From positions 492,001 to 556,000 of the forward strand of contig NZ_JAHBRW010000001.1 of the NCBI RefSeq assembly GCF_018398315.1: DNA of 64,000 bases. Reading direction: 5' to 3'. The notes under the pieces were generated by a model. The model did not search any database. It worked only from the letters and a program-made list of their open reading frames with translations, and was not told where the DNA came from. The DNA comes from Chelatococcus sp. YT9. GTDB lineage: Bacteria; Pseudomonadota; Alphaproteobacteria; Rhizobiales; Beijerinckiaceae. The position numbers and the translations under genes were made by a program. This document shows positions 37,150 through 45,682 of the stretch, one piece after another (the first letter of the stretch is position 1; each line of letters opens with the position of its first letter).

Positions 37150-38136
37150 GTGAGTGAGGTAAAGACGAACGGGGAAGCGGGTGCCGTGGAGCTTTTGATG
37201 ACAGCGCCATTGCAGCCTATCGTGGCCAAGAGCCTGAGCGGTCGCTTCACGGTCCACAACCTTTGGGAAGCCGCCGACAAGGACGCACTGCTCGCTGATC
37301 TCGCCGGCCGAGTTCGCGGTGTCGTCGCCGGCAGCGCCGTCGACGCAGCGCTCATCGACAAACTGCCTGCTCTCGAGATCATCTCAAGCTTCGGTGTGGG
37401 CTACGACAAGATCGATGCCGCACATGCCGCCAAGAAGGGTGTCCTCGTCACCAACACGCCGGACGTGCTGAGCGACGAAGTGGCCGACCTTGCCCTCGGT
37501 CTCCTCTTGTCCACAGTCCGCCAGCTTCCCCAGGCCGATCGCTATCTGCGCGCAGGCCATTGGCTGGAAAAGGCGTACCCCCTCACGGCGACACTGGCCG
37601 GTCGGAAGGTTGGCATTCTCGGCCTCGGGCGCATCGGCAAGGCCATCGCCAAGCGCTGTGAGGCCTTCAACCTGCCGGTCGCCTACCATGGTCGCCGCCC
37701 GCAGGCAGACGTGCCCTACCAATATTTCGATAGCTTGGTCGGCCTCGCCAAAGCCGTCGACATCCTGATCGTCGTCATTCCAGGTGGCAGCGAAACGGAC
37801 AAGATCGTCAATGCCGAGGTTCTCGCGGCGCTCGGACCAACCGGCATCCTCATCAATGTCGCGCGTGGCACGGTCATCGATGAAAAGGCGCTGATCAAGG
37901 CGCTCGCCGATGGTACCATCCAGTCTGCCGGTCTCGACGTCTTCGAGAAAGAGCCACATGTCCCGGCGGAGCTCATCGCCATGGACCATGTGGTGCTGCT
38001 GCCGCATGTCGGCTCGGCGACCCATTACACACGCGACGCGATGGGTCAGCTCGTCGTAGACAACATCGTGTCGTGGTTCGCGGGCAAGGGGCCGGTCACG
38101 CCGGTCGTGGAGACACCCTGGCCTCGCAAGGGCTGA
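37150..38136 (+). CDS. D-isomer-specific 2-hydroxyacid dehydrogenase (glyoxylate/hydroxypyruvate reductase type)
   Basis: The 328-residue NAD(P)H enzyme reduces 2-keto acids. It shows GVGYDKIDAAHAAKKGVLVTNTPDV, the Rossmann motif GLGRIGKAI, the catalytic arginine in NVARGTVIDE, the glutamate region DVFEKEPHVP and the histidine in LLPHVGSAT. GTG at 37150 is preferred since GAGGAGA lies just upstream; ATG codons at 37117 and 37135 are alternatives. It is divergent from the sugar importer and convergent with the SDR gene, fitting sugar-acid metabolism. Confidence 0.9.
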   Translation: MSEVKTNGEAGAVELLMTAPLQPIVAKSLSGRFTVHNLWEAADKDALLADLAGRVRGVVAGSAVDAALIDKLPALEIISSFGVGYDKIDAAHAAKKGVLVTNTPDVLSDEVADLALGLLLSTVRQLPQADRYLRAGHWLEKAYPLTATLAGRKVGILGLGRIGKAIAKRCEAFNLPVAYHGRRPQADVPYQYFDSLVGLAKAVDILIVVIPGGSETDKIVNAEVLAALGPTGILINVARGTVIDEKALIKALADGTIQSAGLDVFEKEPHVPAELIAMDHVVLLPHVGSATHYTRDAMGQLVVDNIVSWFAGKGPVTPVVETPWPRKG

Positions 38137-38206
38137 GCAGGATCATGCGGCCGGGCGGATGACCCGCCCGGCTCGTCTTCGCCGTCTAGGGAAGGCGGCG
38201 GAAAGG

Positions 38207-38953
38207 TCAGAGCGCGAAGCCACCGTCGGCGAGATGCACTTGGCCCGTGGTGTAGCTTGCCTCGTCCGAGGCGAGATAAACGGCAAGCCAGCCGATTTCG
38301 TCTGCCGTCCCGAGCCGCGCCATCGGCTGGCGATCGATGAAGGCCTGCCGCACCGCCTCGATCGTCTGGTTCGTCTGTGCGGCGAGCGTCGCGATGCGAT
38401 CATCCAGCGAGGGCGATTCGATGGTGCCCGGGCAGATTGCGTTGGCACGGATGCCACGCTTGATGAAATCCGCCGCAACCGCCTTCGTCAGGCCCACAAC
38501 CGCCGCCTTCGAGGCGCCGTACACATAGCGATTGGGAATGCCGCGCACGGATGAGGCGCCGGACGCGATGTTGATGATCGAGCCCTTTCCCTTCTCCAGC
38601 ATGCCCGGGATGAAGGCGCGGATCGTCCGATGCATGGACTTGACGTTCAAGTCGAACGAAAAATCCCAGTCAGCCTCCGAACATTCGAGCACACTGCCGT
38701 GGTGCACGAAGCCTGCGGCGTTCAGGAGCACGTCGATCGGCCCGATTTCCTTGGCAAGTGCCTCGACGGCCTCGGTCGAGCGCACATCGAGCGGACGGCA
38801 GGTAGCTTCGTCGAGGCCCGCCAGCTTAGAAGCATCGAGATCCGTCGCAATGACGGTTGCGCCCTCCCGCGCAAACAACGCGGCGCATGAGCGGCCGATC
38901 CCCTGGCCCGCTGCCGTCACCAGACACACTTTGTTCGTAAGACGCCCCGCCAT
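38207..38953 (-). CDS. SDR-family oxidoreductase
   Basis: The 248-residue Rossmann protein has the cofactor motif TAAGQGIG (13-20), an acidic residue after strand two (ATDLD) favouring NAD, NAAG (78-81), the catalytic serine region and YGASK (Tyr145, Lys149). The block RANAICPGTIESPSL and the overall sequence resemble the BDH2/DHRS6 and 2-keto-3-deoxy-L-fuconate dehydrogenase group. With the dehydratase at 41253-43055 a sugar-acid substrate is plausible (inference). Confidence 0.9.
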   Translation of the reverse strand: MAGRLTNKVCLVTAAGQGIGRSCAALFAREGATVIATDLDASKLAGLDEATCRPLDVRSTEAVEALAKEIGPIDVLLNAAGFVHHGSVLECSEADWDFSFDLNVKSMHRTIRAFIPGMLEKGKGSIINIASGASSVRGIPNRYVYGASKAAVVGLTKAVAADFIKRGIRANAICPGTIESPSLDDRIATLAAQTNQTIEAVRQAFIDRQPMARLGTADEIGWLAVYLASDEASYTTGQVHLADGGFAL

Positions 38954-38971
38954 TCCAGCCTCCTCCCTCTG

Positions 38972-39442
38972 TCACGGTGCAGCCAGCGTCCTCGCCATAT
39001 GGACGAGGACACGGTCCGGCCTTACCTCTTCCCGTTCAATCACGAAGCCCGCCCTCGCATACCAGGCTACATTTTCCGAGAGCACTCGCCCGGTGCACAG
39101 ACGCAAAGCAGGTAGTTCCAGAGCTTTGGCCCGCGCCAGCGCGTGGGCCAGTAGATCCCTTCCCACTCCGCGCCCCCGGAAGGCGGGATCAGTAGCTATG
39201 CTCCAGATGTAGAGATCATCTTGCCGAGGCATCAGGATAAGCACGCCCGCGAGACCTTCCGCCGCCACCGCCAGCCAGATCTCCCACGCCCCACTGTCGG
39301 CGAAGATTTCATCATAGTCGGCGAGCAGAGGCAGCGGCTCGGCGCCGAGCAAGAGCCTGTTACCGGCGAAGGCCCGGTGCTGCAGGGCGAGGACTGCCGC
39401 GTGATCGGCCGCAGTCGCCAAGCCGGCGGCGGAGCCGCTCAC
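38972..39442 (-). CDS. GNAT-family N-acetyltransferase
   Basis: The 156-residue protein has the acetyl-CoA motif IATDPAFRGRGVGRDLLAHAL and a late ENVAWYARAGFVIE block. Its GTG start overlaps the stop of the preceding acetyltransferase gene by four bases (GTGA), indicating translational coupling. The substrate is unknown. It is followed by the SDR gene after 18 bases upstream of that gene's start, so all leftward genes from 41.0 kb to 38.2 kb may form one transcript. Confidence 0.85.
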   Translation of the reverse strand: MSGSAAGLATAADHAAVLALQHRAFAGNRLLLGAEPLPLLADYDEIFADSGAWEIWLAVAAEGLAGVLILMPRQDDLYIWSIATDPAFRGRGVGRDLLAHALARAKALELPALRLCTGRVLSENVAWYARAGFVIEREEVRPDRVLVHMARTLAAP

Positions 39443-40128
39443 AGGCTCTCCCGAATTGCCGTCAGCGAACGGAGCTGTCCGCCCTTCGCATCGAAATTGG
39501 CGGGATCAAGCCACGCGTCAAAGGCTGCGCGGCAAGCCGGCCATTCGCTGTCGAGCATGGCGAACCACGCCGTGTCGCGGTTCTTCCCTTTCACGATCAT
39601 ATGCTGGCGAAAAATCCCCTCGAACGTGAAGCCAAAACGCTGGGCCGCACGCCGGGAAGGTGCGTTCAGCGCGTTGCACTTCCACTCGAAACGACGATAG
39701 CCAAGGCGGTCGAAAACATAGCTGGCAAGAAGGGCGATCGCCTCGGACGCCATTGGTGTCCGTTGCAGAAGCGGCGAGAAGAGCACATTGCCGACCTCGA
39801 TGACGCCATGCTGCGGACGGATCTCCATCAGCGAGGCCCATCCCACCGCCTTCCCGCTCTCGGCATCGACCACGACATAGCACAGCGGATCGAGCCTCGC
39901 CTCGCGCTCCGCCACATGAGCCGTAAAGCTCGCCTCGTCGGCGAAGGGCTCCTGCATGAGATAGTCCCATAGGCGATCGTGACCGGCCAAGGCCTGCCAG
40001 AGTTCGGCTGCGTGGCGGGCGGTGTCTAGGGGCTCGAGACGGCAATAGCGGCCTGGCAGAACCTCCCGTCCGGGGGCGCCTACAGCGGGTTGGACCGCGG
40101 CCAGCATTTCGAGACCTGACGATGTCAT
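39439..40128 (-). CDS. RimJ/RimL-like GNAT acetyltransferase
   Basis: The 229-residue protein resembles the RimJ/RimL group (GRYCRLEPLDTARHAAELW, then EVGNVLFSPLLQRTPMASEAI and RRAAQRFGFTFEG). Such enzymes acetylate protein N termini or small amines. Its ATG overlaps the stop of the upstream PEP-mutase-family gene (ATGA at 40125-40128), and its own end overlaps the next gene, so three genes are tightly coupled. Confidence 0.88.
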   Translation of the reverse strand: MTSSGLEMLAAVQPAVGAPGREVLPGRYCRLEPLDTARHAAELWQALAGHDRLWDYLMQEPFADEASFTAHVAEREARLDPLCYVVVDAESGKAVGWASLMEIRPQHGVIEVGNVLFSPLLQRTPMASEAIALLASYVFDRLGYRRFEWKCNALNAPSRRAAQRFGFTFEGIFRQHMIVKGKNRDTAWFAMLDSEWPACRAAFDAWLDPANFDAKGGQLRSLTAIRESL

Positions 40129-40979
40129 GCCTTGCGGCGTCCCTTGGCGAGATCCTGCCGAAAAAAGCCGTTGATTTCGGAGAACGGCACCGCTGCGTCA
40201 TAGATCTCCAGGCTGCCCTGCGACAGCTTGCGGGCAGACTGCATGAAGCTGCCCCAGGCCACGCGGCAAAGACCAGAGCCCCCGCTGATACACCGGACCC
40301 CGAGATCCTCGAGCTCCTTCATTGTGAACGGCGCGTGACTTGGCACGAGAATCTGCAGGCTCTTCGGCGCGATGGCTTTGACCAGGGCTGCGATCTGCTC
40401 GCGTGAGAGTACTCCCTGCGCATAGAGGCAGTCGGCCCCCGCCTCGGCATAGGCGACGAGACGGCGCAGCGCATCGTCGAAAGCATCTTCAGCGACTTGG
40501 AGACTATCTGTCGACGCTGTCAGAACCGCGCCCGCCGCGACATCGTCAATCGCAGAACGGGCCGCAGCTATTCGCTCGGCCGCAAGTTCGACAGGATAGA
40601 GCCGGCGATTGGCATCGTTTGTCAGGTCTTCGAGCGTCAGGCCCGCGACACCGGTCGCCATGCACAAGCGCACGTTCGAAGCCACGCCTTCAGGCTCATG
40701 GGCATAACCGGCCTCGAAGTCCGCGCTGACAGGCAGATGTGTCGCATCCACGATTTCACGGATGTGATCCAGCATCATATCCCGGGGCACCGCCCATTCG
40801 GTGTCGGGAAATCCCTGCGAGAACGCGATTCCCGCGCTGGTCGTGGACAGCGCCTTGAAGCCCAGGTGCTGGAGATAGCGCGCCGTGCCGATATCCCATG
40901 GATGTGGCATGACGAAGATGCCGCTCGTCTCATGGAGCTTGCGCAAAGCGCGCCGCCGCTGCTGAACGGTTGTGGTCAC
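40125..40979 (-). CDS. Isocitrate lyase/PEP mutase family protein
   Basis: The 284-residue TIM-barrel enzyme has the family layout: HPWDIGTARYLQHLGFKALSTTS near the N terminus, VSADFEAGYAHEP with metal-binding acidic residues, GLTLEDL and ADCLYAQGV. The classical isocitrate-lyase KKCGH loop is not seen, so it more likely cleaves or forms a small keto/hydroxy acid such as a 2-methylisocitrate- or oxaloacetate-like compound. GTG at 40979 follows GGGAGG; the longer frame to 41039 is rejected. Confidence 0.85.
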   Translation of the reverse strand: MTTTVQQRRRALRKLHETSGIFVMPHPWDIGTARYLQHLGFKALSTTSAGIAFSQGFPDTEWAVPRDMMLDHIREIVDATHLPVSADFEAGYAHEPEGVASNVRLCMATGVAGLTLEDLTNDANRRLYPVELAAERIAAARSAIDDVAAGAVLTASTDSLQVAEDAFDDALRRLVAYAEAGADCLYAQGVLSREQIAALVKAIAPKSLQILVPSHAPFTMKELEDLGVRCISGGSGLCRVAWGSFMQSARKLSQGSLEIYDAAVPFSEINGFFRQDLAKGRRKA

Positions 40980-41252
40980 GGCCCCCTCCCACAGTGTGTG
41001 TCGCTTCGACCGACTCGTCCGTAACGACCGGTGCTTCAATGGCGGGATGCGATCGGTCGAAACCGGCGAACATCCCTATAACGCGACAAGCGCCCCGCCT
41101 GACGCTGCCTACTCACGGATGAAGCACAGCTCCAGGCCGGCAGCAACACCATCAGGACAAGGGCGCCTTGCACTGGGCGCGCAACTCGTTGCGAGACCTT
41201 TGCGACCCTCCGGGGCCGCCGCGGGCACGAACCCGCGGCATGGTCGATCCGA

Positions 41253-43055
41253 TCAGTGGTTGTCGCGCGGAACACCGTAGGTCTCGGCGACCCGCTGGTA
41301 TTTGACGGCCGGCTTCAGCACCATGCCCTCGGACAATTGGTCGACGATGCCGCGCTGGATCTCCTGCCAAGGGGTCTGGCTAGCTGGATATTTGAAGCCG
41401 CCCGCCTTCTCCAGTTCGGCACGCCGCTCCGCCACTTCCGCATCGGAAATGAGGATGTTTGCGCTGCGCTTCGCCAGGTCGATACGCACCCGATCGCCGG
41501 TTTTGAGGATGGCAAGGCCGCCGCCGGCTGCCGCCTCCGGTGAAGCGTTCAGGATCGACGGCGAGCCTGAGGTGCCAGACTGACGGCCATCGCCGATGCA
41601 AGGCAGCGAGGTGACGCCGCGTTTCAAGAGATAGGCCGGCGCCTGCATGTTCACGACCTCGGCCGCGCCGGGATAGCCGATCGGCCCGGCACCGCGCATG
41701 AAAAGGATCGAATACTCGTCGATGCCGAGTGATTCATCGTCGATGAGCTTATGATACTGCTCCGGGCCATCGAAGACAAAGGCCTTGCCTTCGAAGGCGT
41801 TGGGATCGTTCGGGTTCTTCAGGTAACGATCACGGAACTCGTCCGAGATGACGCTGGTCTTCATGATGGCAGAATCGAAGAGATTGCCCGACAGCACGAT
41901 GAAGCCGGCGTCCTGCATCAGCGCCGTCTCGAAGCTGCGGATCACGTCCGTGTCCGTCGCCGCGCGGTCGCGGCAATTGTCGCCGATGGCGCGGCCGTTA
42001 ACGGTCAATGCGTTTTCGTGAATGAGCCCGTGCTTCATCAGCTCGTTGATGACAGCGGGCACCCCGCCGGCGCGGTGGTACTCCTCGCCGAGGTACTTTC
42101 CGGCCGGCTGGAGATTGACCAGGAGGGGCACTTCATGGCCGACCGTCTCCCAGTCCTGCACATTGAGCTCAACACCGATGTGCCTGGCAATGGCATTGAT
42201 GTGAACGGGGGCATTCGTCGAGCCGCCGATTGCCGAGTTCACCACGATCACGTTCTCGAAGGCCTCCCGCGTCATGATATCGGAAGGCTTCAGGTCCTCC
42301 CACACCATCTCGACGATCCGCTTTCCGGTCTCGTAGGCGATCTGGCCGCGCTCACGATAGGGCGCCGGGACAGCCGCGCAGCCCGGCAGGCTCATTCCGA
42401 GCGCTTCGGCCAGGGAGTTCATGGTTGAGGCCGTGCCCATGGTGTTGCAGTGGCCGACAGACGGGGCCGAGGACGCAACGAGCTCGATGAACTGCTCGTA
42501 GTCGAGCTTGCCTTCGGCGAGGAGCTCGCGCGCCTTCCATACGACGGTGCCCGAACCCGTCCGCTCTCCGTGGAACCAGCCGTTCAGCATAGGCCCGCCG
42601 GACAGGACGATGGAGGGAATATTCACCGTCGCTGCTGCCATGATGCAGGCGGGCGTCGTCTTGTCGCAGCCCGTCGTCAGCACCACGCCATCGAGCGGAT
42701 AACCGTAGAGCACTTCGACAAGGCCGAGATAAGCGAGGTTGCGATCCAGCGAGGCTGTCGGACGTTTGCCCGTTTCCTGGATGGGGTGAACGGGAAATTC
42801 CATGACCACGCCACCAGCCGCAACGATCCCGGCGCGGGTGCGCTTGGCGAGTTCGATGTGATGACGATTGCAGGGAGAGAGATCCGAGCCGGTCTGTGCG
42901 ATCCCGATGATCGGCTTGCCCGATTGCAACTCCTCGCGTGTCAAGCCGTAGTTGAGATACCGCTCGAGATAGAGCGCTGTCATCCCCGGATTATCCGGAT
43001 TGTCGAACCACTGCCGCGAGCGCAGCTTCGATTTGTCCTGTCCGGAATTGCTCAT
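41253..43055 (-). CDS. IlvD/Edd-family dehydratase, probable sugar-acid (L-arabinonate type)
   Basis: The 600-residue Fe-S enzyme dehydrates sugar acids to 2-keto-3-deoxy acids. Three cluster cysteines are visible: Cys62 (LSPCNRHH), Cys130 ([10 protein letters not shown], with Lys132) and Cys203 ([10 protein letters not shown]). Their spacing fits the L-arabinonate/D-xylonate dehydratase branch rather than amino-acid IlvD. The N-terminal [20 protein letters not shown] is also typical of that branch. ATG at 43055 follows GGGAGG. A perfect operator-like palindrome lies about 100 bases upstream. Confidence 0.9.
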   Translation of the reverse strand: MSNSGQDKSKLRSRQWFDNPDNPGMTALYLERYLNYGLTREELQSGKPIIGIAQTGSDLSPCNRHHIELAKRTRAGIVAAGGVVMEFPVHPIQETGKRPTASLDRNLAYLGLVEVLYGYPLDGVVLTTGCDKTTPACIMAAATVNIPSIVLSGGPMLNGWFHGERTGSGTVVWKARELLAEGKLDYEQFIELVASSAPSVGHCNTMGTASTMNSLAEALGMSLPGCAAVPAPYRERGQIAYETGKRIVEMVWEDLKPSDIMTREAFENVIVVNSAIGGSTNAPVHINAIARHIGVELNVQDWETVGHEVPLLVNLQPAGKYLGEEYHRAGGVPAVINELMKHGLIHENALTVNGRAIGDNCRDRAATDTDVIRSFETALMQDAGFIVLSGNLFDSAIMKTSVISDEFRDRYLKNPNDPNAFEGKAFVFDGPEQYHKLIDDESLGIDEYSILFMRGAGPIGYPGAAEVVNMQAPAYLLKRGVTSLPCIGDGRQSGTSGSPSILNASPEAAAGGGLAILKTGDRVRIDLAKRSANILISDAEVAERRAELEKAGGFKYPASQTPWQEIQRGIVDQLSEGMVLKPAVKYQRVAETYGVPRDNH

Positions 43056-43157
43056 CGCCAAAGCCTCCCACGTCTCATGAACTTTCCCCGCGCCCACACG
43101 CTGGGGTCGCTGATTTGATTTGCTCTAAAAATCATCATCAGAAATGACGACCAAAAT

Positions 43158-43174
43158 CAATCGTCAGACGATTG
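43158..43174. promoter_or_regulatory. Perfect 17-bp palindrome with GntR/FadR-type consensus
   Basis: CAATCGTC-A-GACGATTG is an 8+1+8 perfect inverted repeat between the leftward dehydratase and rightward aminotransferase genes. Its core TCGTCAGACGA fits TnGTnnnACnA, the known pattern for FadR-subfamily GntR regulators. Such regulators commonly control sugar-acid genes. No GntR gene is present in the window. Confidence 0.6.
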
Positions 43175-43309
43175 CATTGATCGCAAGCCTGGGAGGGGCG
43201 TAGCACCTGCCTCTCGATGACCTGAGCGGTCATGGAGAGGCTTGATGGAACAGCCCGGATTGAAACGCCGCCTGTGGCGCGCTACGCCTGATCGACAGGA
43301 GAAAAATGC

Positions 43310-44491
43310 ATGCCCACGATCGTTCCGGCTTTTGCCCGCATTGGTGAAGAAAACGCTTTTGCTGTACTGGCACGAGCCACTGCGCTTGCTGCGGAAGGCC
43401 GCGACATCATAAACCTGGGTATCGGTCAACCAGATTTCCCGACCCCGGCGCATATCGTCGAGGCCGCCATAAAGGCCCTCCGCGACGGACACCACGGCTA
43501 TACTCCGGCCACCGGCATCCTGCCGCTGCGCGAAGGCGTCTCTGCCGATATCCACCGTCGCCTCGGGGTGACGGTTTCGCCGGACAACATCCTCATCGTG
43601 CCCGGCGGGAAGGTCACGATGTTCGCGGCAATCCTGATGTTCGGCGAACCCGGTGCCGAGATCCTCTATCCCGACCCGGGCTTCCCGATCTATCGTTCGA
43701 TGATCGAGTTCACGGGCGCCACGCCCGTGCCGGTGCCTATCCGCGAGGAGAACGGCTTTGCCTTCTCGGCCGAGGAGACGCTCGGCCTGATCACCTCGAA
43801 GACCCGGCTTTTGATCCTCAATTCGCCGGCCAACCCGACAGGTGGAGTCACTCCGAAGGCGGAGATTGACAAGCTGGTAGCCGGGCTCGCCCGCCATCCC
43901 GACGTCGCGATCATGTCGGACGAAATCTACGGCCAGATGGTCTACGATGGCGAACAGCACGTCTCGCTGCTCACCTATCCCGAGATCAGGGATCGCCTGA
44001 TCCTTCTCGACGGTTGGTCAAAGACCTACGCCATGACCGGCTGGCGCATGGGCTTTTCGGTCTGGCCGGCGCCTCTGCTCGACGCTGCCCGCAAGCTCGC
44101 CGTGAACTCCTATTCCTGCGTCAATGCGGCGGCGCAATGGGCGGGCCTTGCCGCCCTAACGGGCCCACAGGACTGCGTCGCGGAGATGGTTGCCGAGTTC
44201 GACAAGCGCCGGCGCATCGTCGTGGAGGGCCTCAACAGCCTGCCCGATGTGAGCGCGGCCACACCCAAGGGAGCGTTCTACGCCTTCCCCAACATCTCCC
44301 GCACGGGCTGGAAGGCAAAGCCTCTCGCCAACGCTCTTCTGGAAAAGGCAGGCGTCGCGGTGATCGGCGGGCCGGACTTCGGCATTCTCGGCGAGGGCTA
44401 CATCCGTTTGTCTTATGCCAATTCAGCCGAAAACATCCGCAAAGCTCTCGATCGCATGGGAGAGTTCCTGAGCGAGCACCGCCCGGGCTGA
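43310..44491 (+). CDS. Class I/II pyridoxal-phosphate aminotransferase
   Basis: The 393-residue fold-type I enzyme has NLGIGQPDFPTPAHIVEAA, the Tyr-containing YTPATGILPLREGV, NSPANPTGG, the PLP aspartate-tyrosine region SDEIYGQMVYDG and the PLP-binding lysine in DGWSKTYAMTGWRMGF. The C-terminal arginine in YIRLSYANS binds substrate carboxylate. Substrate specificity (aspartate, alanine or aromatic) cannot be assigned. It is divergent from the dehydratase gene and is followed by a palindromic intergenic repeat. Confidence 0.93.
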   Translation: MPTIVPAFARIGEENAFAVLARATALAAEGRDIINLGIGQPDFPTPAHIVEAAIKALRDGHHGYTPATGILPLREGVSADIHRRLGVTVSPDNILIVPGGKVTMFAAILMFGEPGAEILYPDPGFPIYRSMIEFTGATPVPVPIREENGFAFSAEETLGLITSKTRLLILNSPANPTGGVTPKAEIDKLVAGLARHPDVAIMSDEIYGQMVYDGEQHVSLLTYPEIRDRLILLDGWSKTYAMTGWRMGFSVWPAPLLDAARKLAVNSYSCVNAAAQWAGLAALTGPQDCVAEMVAEFDKRRRIVVEGLNSLPDVSAATPKGAFYAFPNISRTGWKAKPLANALLEKAGVAVIGGPDFGILGEGYIRLSYANSAENIRKALDRMGEFLSEHRPG

Positions 44492-44515
44492 AGGCGGATA
44501 GCGATCTAAACGCGA

Positions 44516-44638
44516 TTGTCATCCCGGAAACGGTGCAGCCGTTGTCCGGGATCCATGAACACGGTGCTTTTTCATGCGCTACGGACGGTGTTCATGGATC
44601 CCGGGTTCGCCGCTTACGCAGCGCCCCGCGATGACGCG
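44516..44638. repeat. REP-like palindromic intergenic element
   Basis: A perfect 17-bp inverted repeat, CCGGGATCCATGAACAC (44546-44562) and its complement at 44588-44604, encloses a 25-base loop. Outer flanks GTCATCCCGG and CGCGATGAC extend the symmetry. The GTCATCCCGG...GGATCCATG style is that of abundant dispersed intergenic palindromes in Hyphomicrobiales genomes. It separates the aminotransferase from the convergent TerB-like gene and could also stop transcription both ways. Confidence 0.75.
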
Positions 44639-44670
44639 ATCAATCGGCGACACACCGCATTTCTTTGAAA

Positions 44671-45582
44671 CTACACCTTCACGCTGGCCGCGGCCGTATC
44701 GAGATGCGCGATGAGTGACGGGTCGAGAGCCAGCGCCTCGCCGAGTTCCTTGAGAAAGCGTGCTTCCTCCGGCGTGTCCGGATCGATGGAGAGGCGGGCA
44801 GCAGCATAGATCTGCGTGCCGATCTCGGGAGTCGTCGCCGCCGCTGCAAGGGTCGTGATGCTGGCCGGGTTCGAGAATTCCGTGTCGAGGAAGCGCGAGG
44901 CCTCCATGTCGAAGCCCGCCTGCTGGAGCCCCCCGACAATCCGTCCCCGCTCCTCCGGGTCGATATGTCCGTCGGATGCCGCCGCCGCGATCATGGCACG
45001 CACCAGGACAAGTGCCGTATCCTGCGAGGCCGTGCTCGCATCGAAAGCCGTGCCTGTCGGGGCGGGCAGCGCCGGGATGGTGGCCGTCGCCTCGCTTGAT
45101 GCTGGCTGGCCGTTCTGCCAACCTTGGTAGGCTTTGTAGGCGAGAGCGGCGATGAGGCCCAGTCCGCCGATTTTGGCGGCGGATGTCGCGACTTTGCGGC
45201 CCGACTTGGAGCCAAGCAACAGGCCCGCAAGACCGCCCATCACCGCGCTGGCGGCGTTCTGCCCGGCCGGGCTCTGCAGAAAATCGCGCGCTTTCGTAAC
45301 GATATCGCCGACATTCGGCGTTCCAGAGGCGCCGGGAAGACCTGGGATACCCGAGCTGGAACCGGCGGGGCCGGCCTGCGTGGGCCGGTTCGTCCCTCCG
45401 AGCTGGCTGAGAACAGATCCAAGAAGACCACCGAGGCCGGCGCTGGCGTCTGGGCCAAGATCGGGGCTGGAAGCGCCGCCGGACGTGGCCGGCCCGCTGG
45501 CCGGGCCCCTGGTTGAACCCTGAGGGCCCTGGGATGAGGCCGAGGCTACGAGGACGTCGAGAAGCTTCTTGGCGTCGAACAT
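44671..45582 (-). CDS. TerB-like DUF533 protein
   Basis: The 303-residue protein has an N-terminal MFDAKKLLDVLV segment, a low-complexity Gly/Ser/Pro linker (about residues 15-90), a glycine-rich hydrophobic stretch (ASAVMGGLAGLLLGSKSGRK) and a C-terminal TerB-type helical domain (LVLVRAMIAAAASDGHIDPEERGRI to the end). Related proteins occur in tellurite-resistance and envelope contexts, but function is unknown. ATG at 45582 follows GGAG. Confidence 0.85.
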   Translation of the reverse strand: MFDAKKLLDVLVASASSQGPQGSTRGPASGPATSGGASSPDLGPDASAGLGGLLGSVLSQLGGTNRPTQAGPAGSSSGIPGLPGASGTPNVGDIVTKARDFLQSPAGQNAASAVMGGLAGLLLGSKSGRKVATSAAKIGGLGLIAALAYKAYQGWQNGQPASSEATATIPALPAPTGTAFDASTASQDTALVLVRAMIAAAASDGHIDPEERGRIVGGLQQAGFDMEASRFLDTEFSNPASITTLAAAATTPEIGTQIYAAARLSIDPDTPEEARFLKELGEALALDPSLIAHLDTAAASVKV

Positions 45583-45682
45583 GGTCGTCTCCGGTTCACT
45601 GTCCGGAGAAAGTAGGGTGCCATGCAGCAAAGCGCCAGAGTTTCCAGGGCTGTTGCTGCACGAATATTGCGCTTCGCACGCC

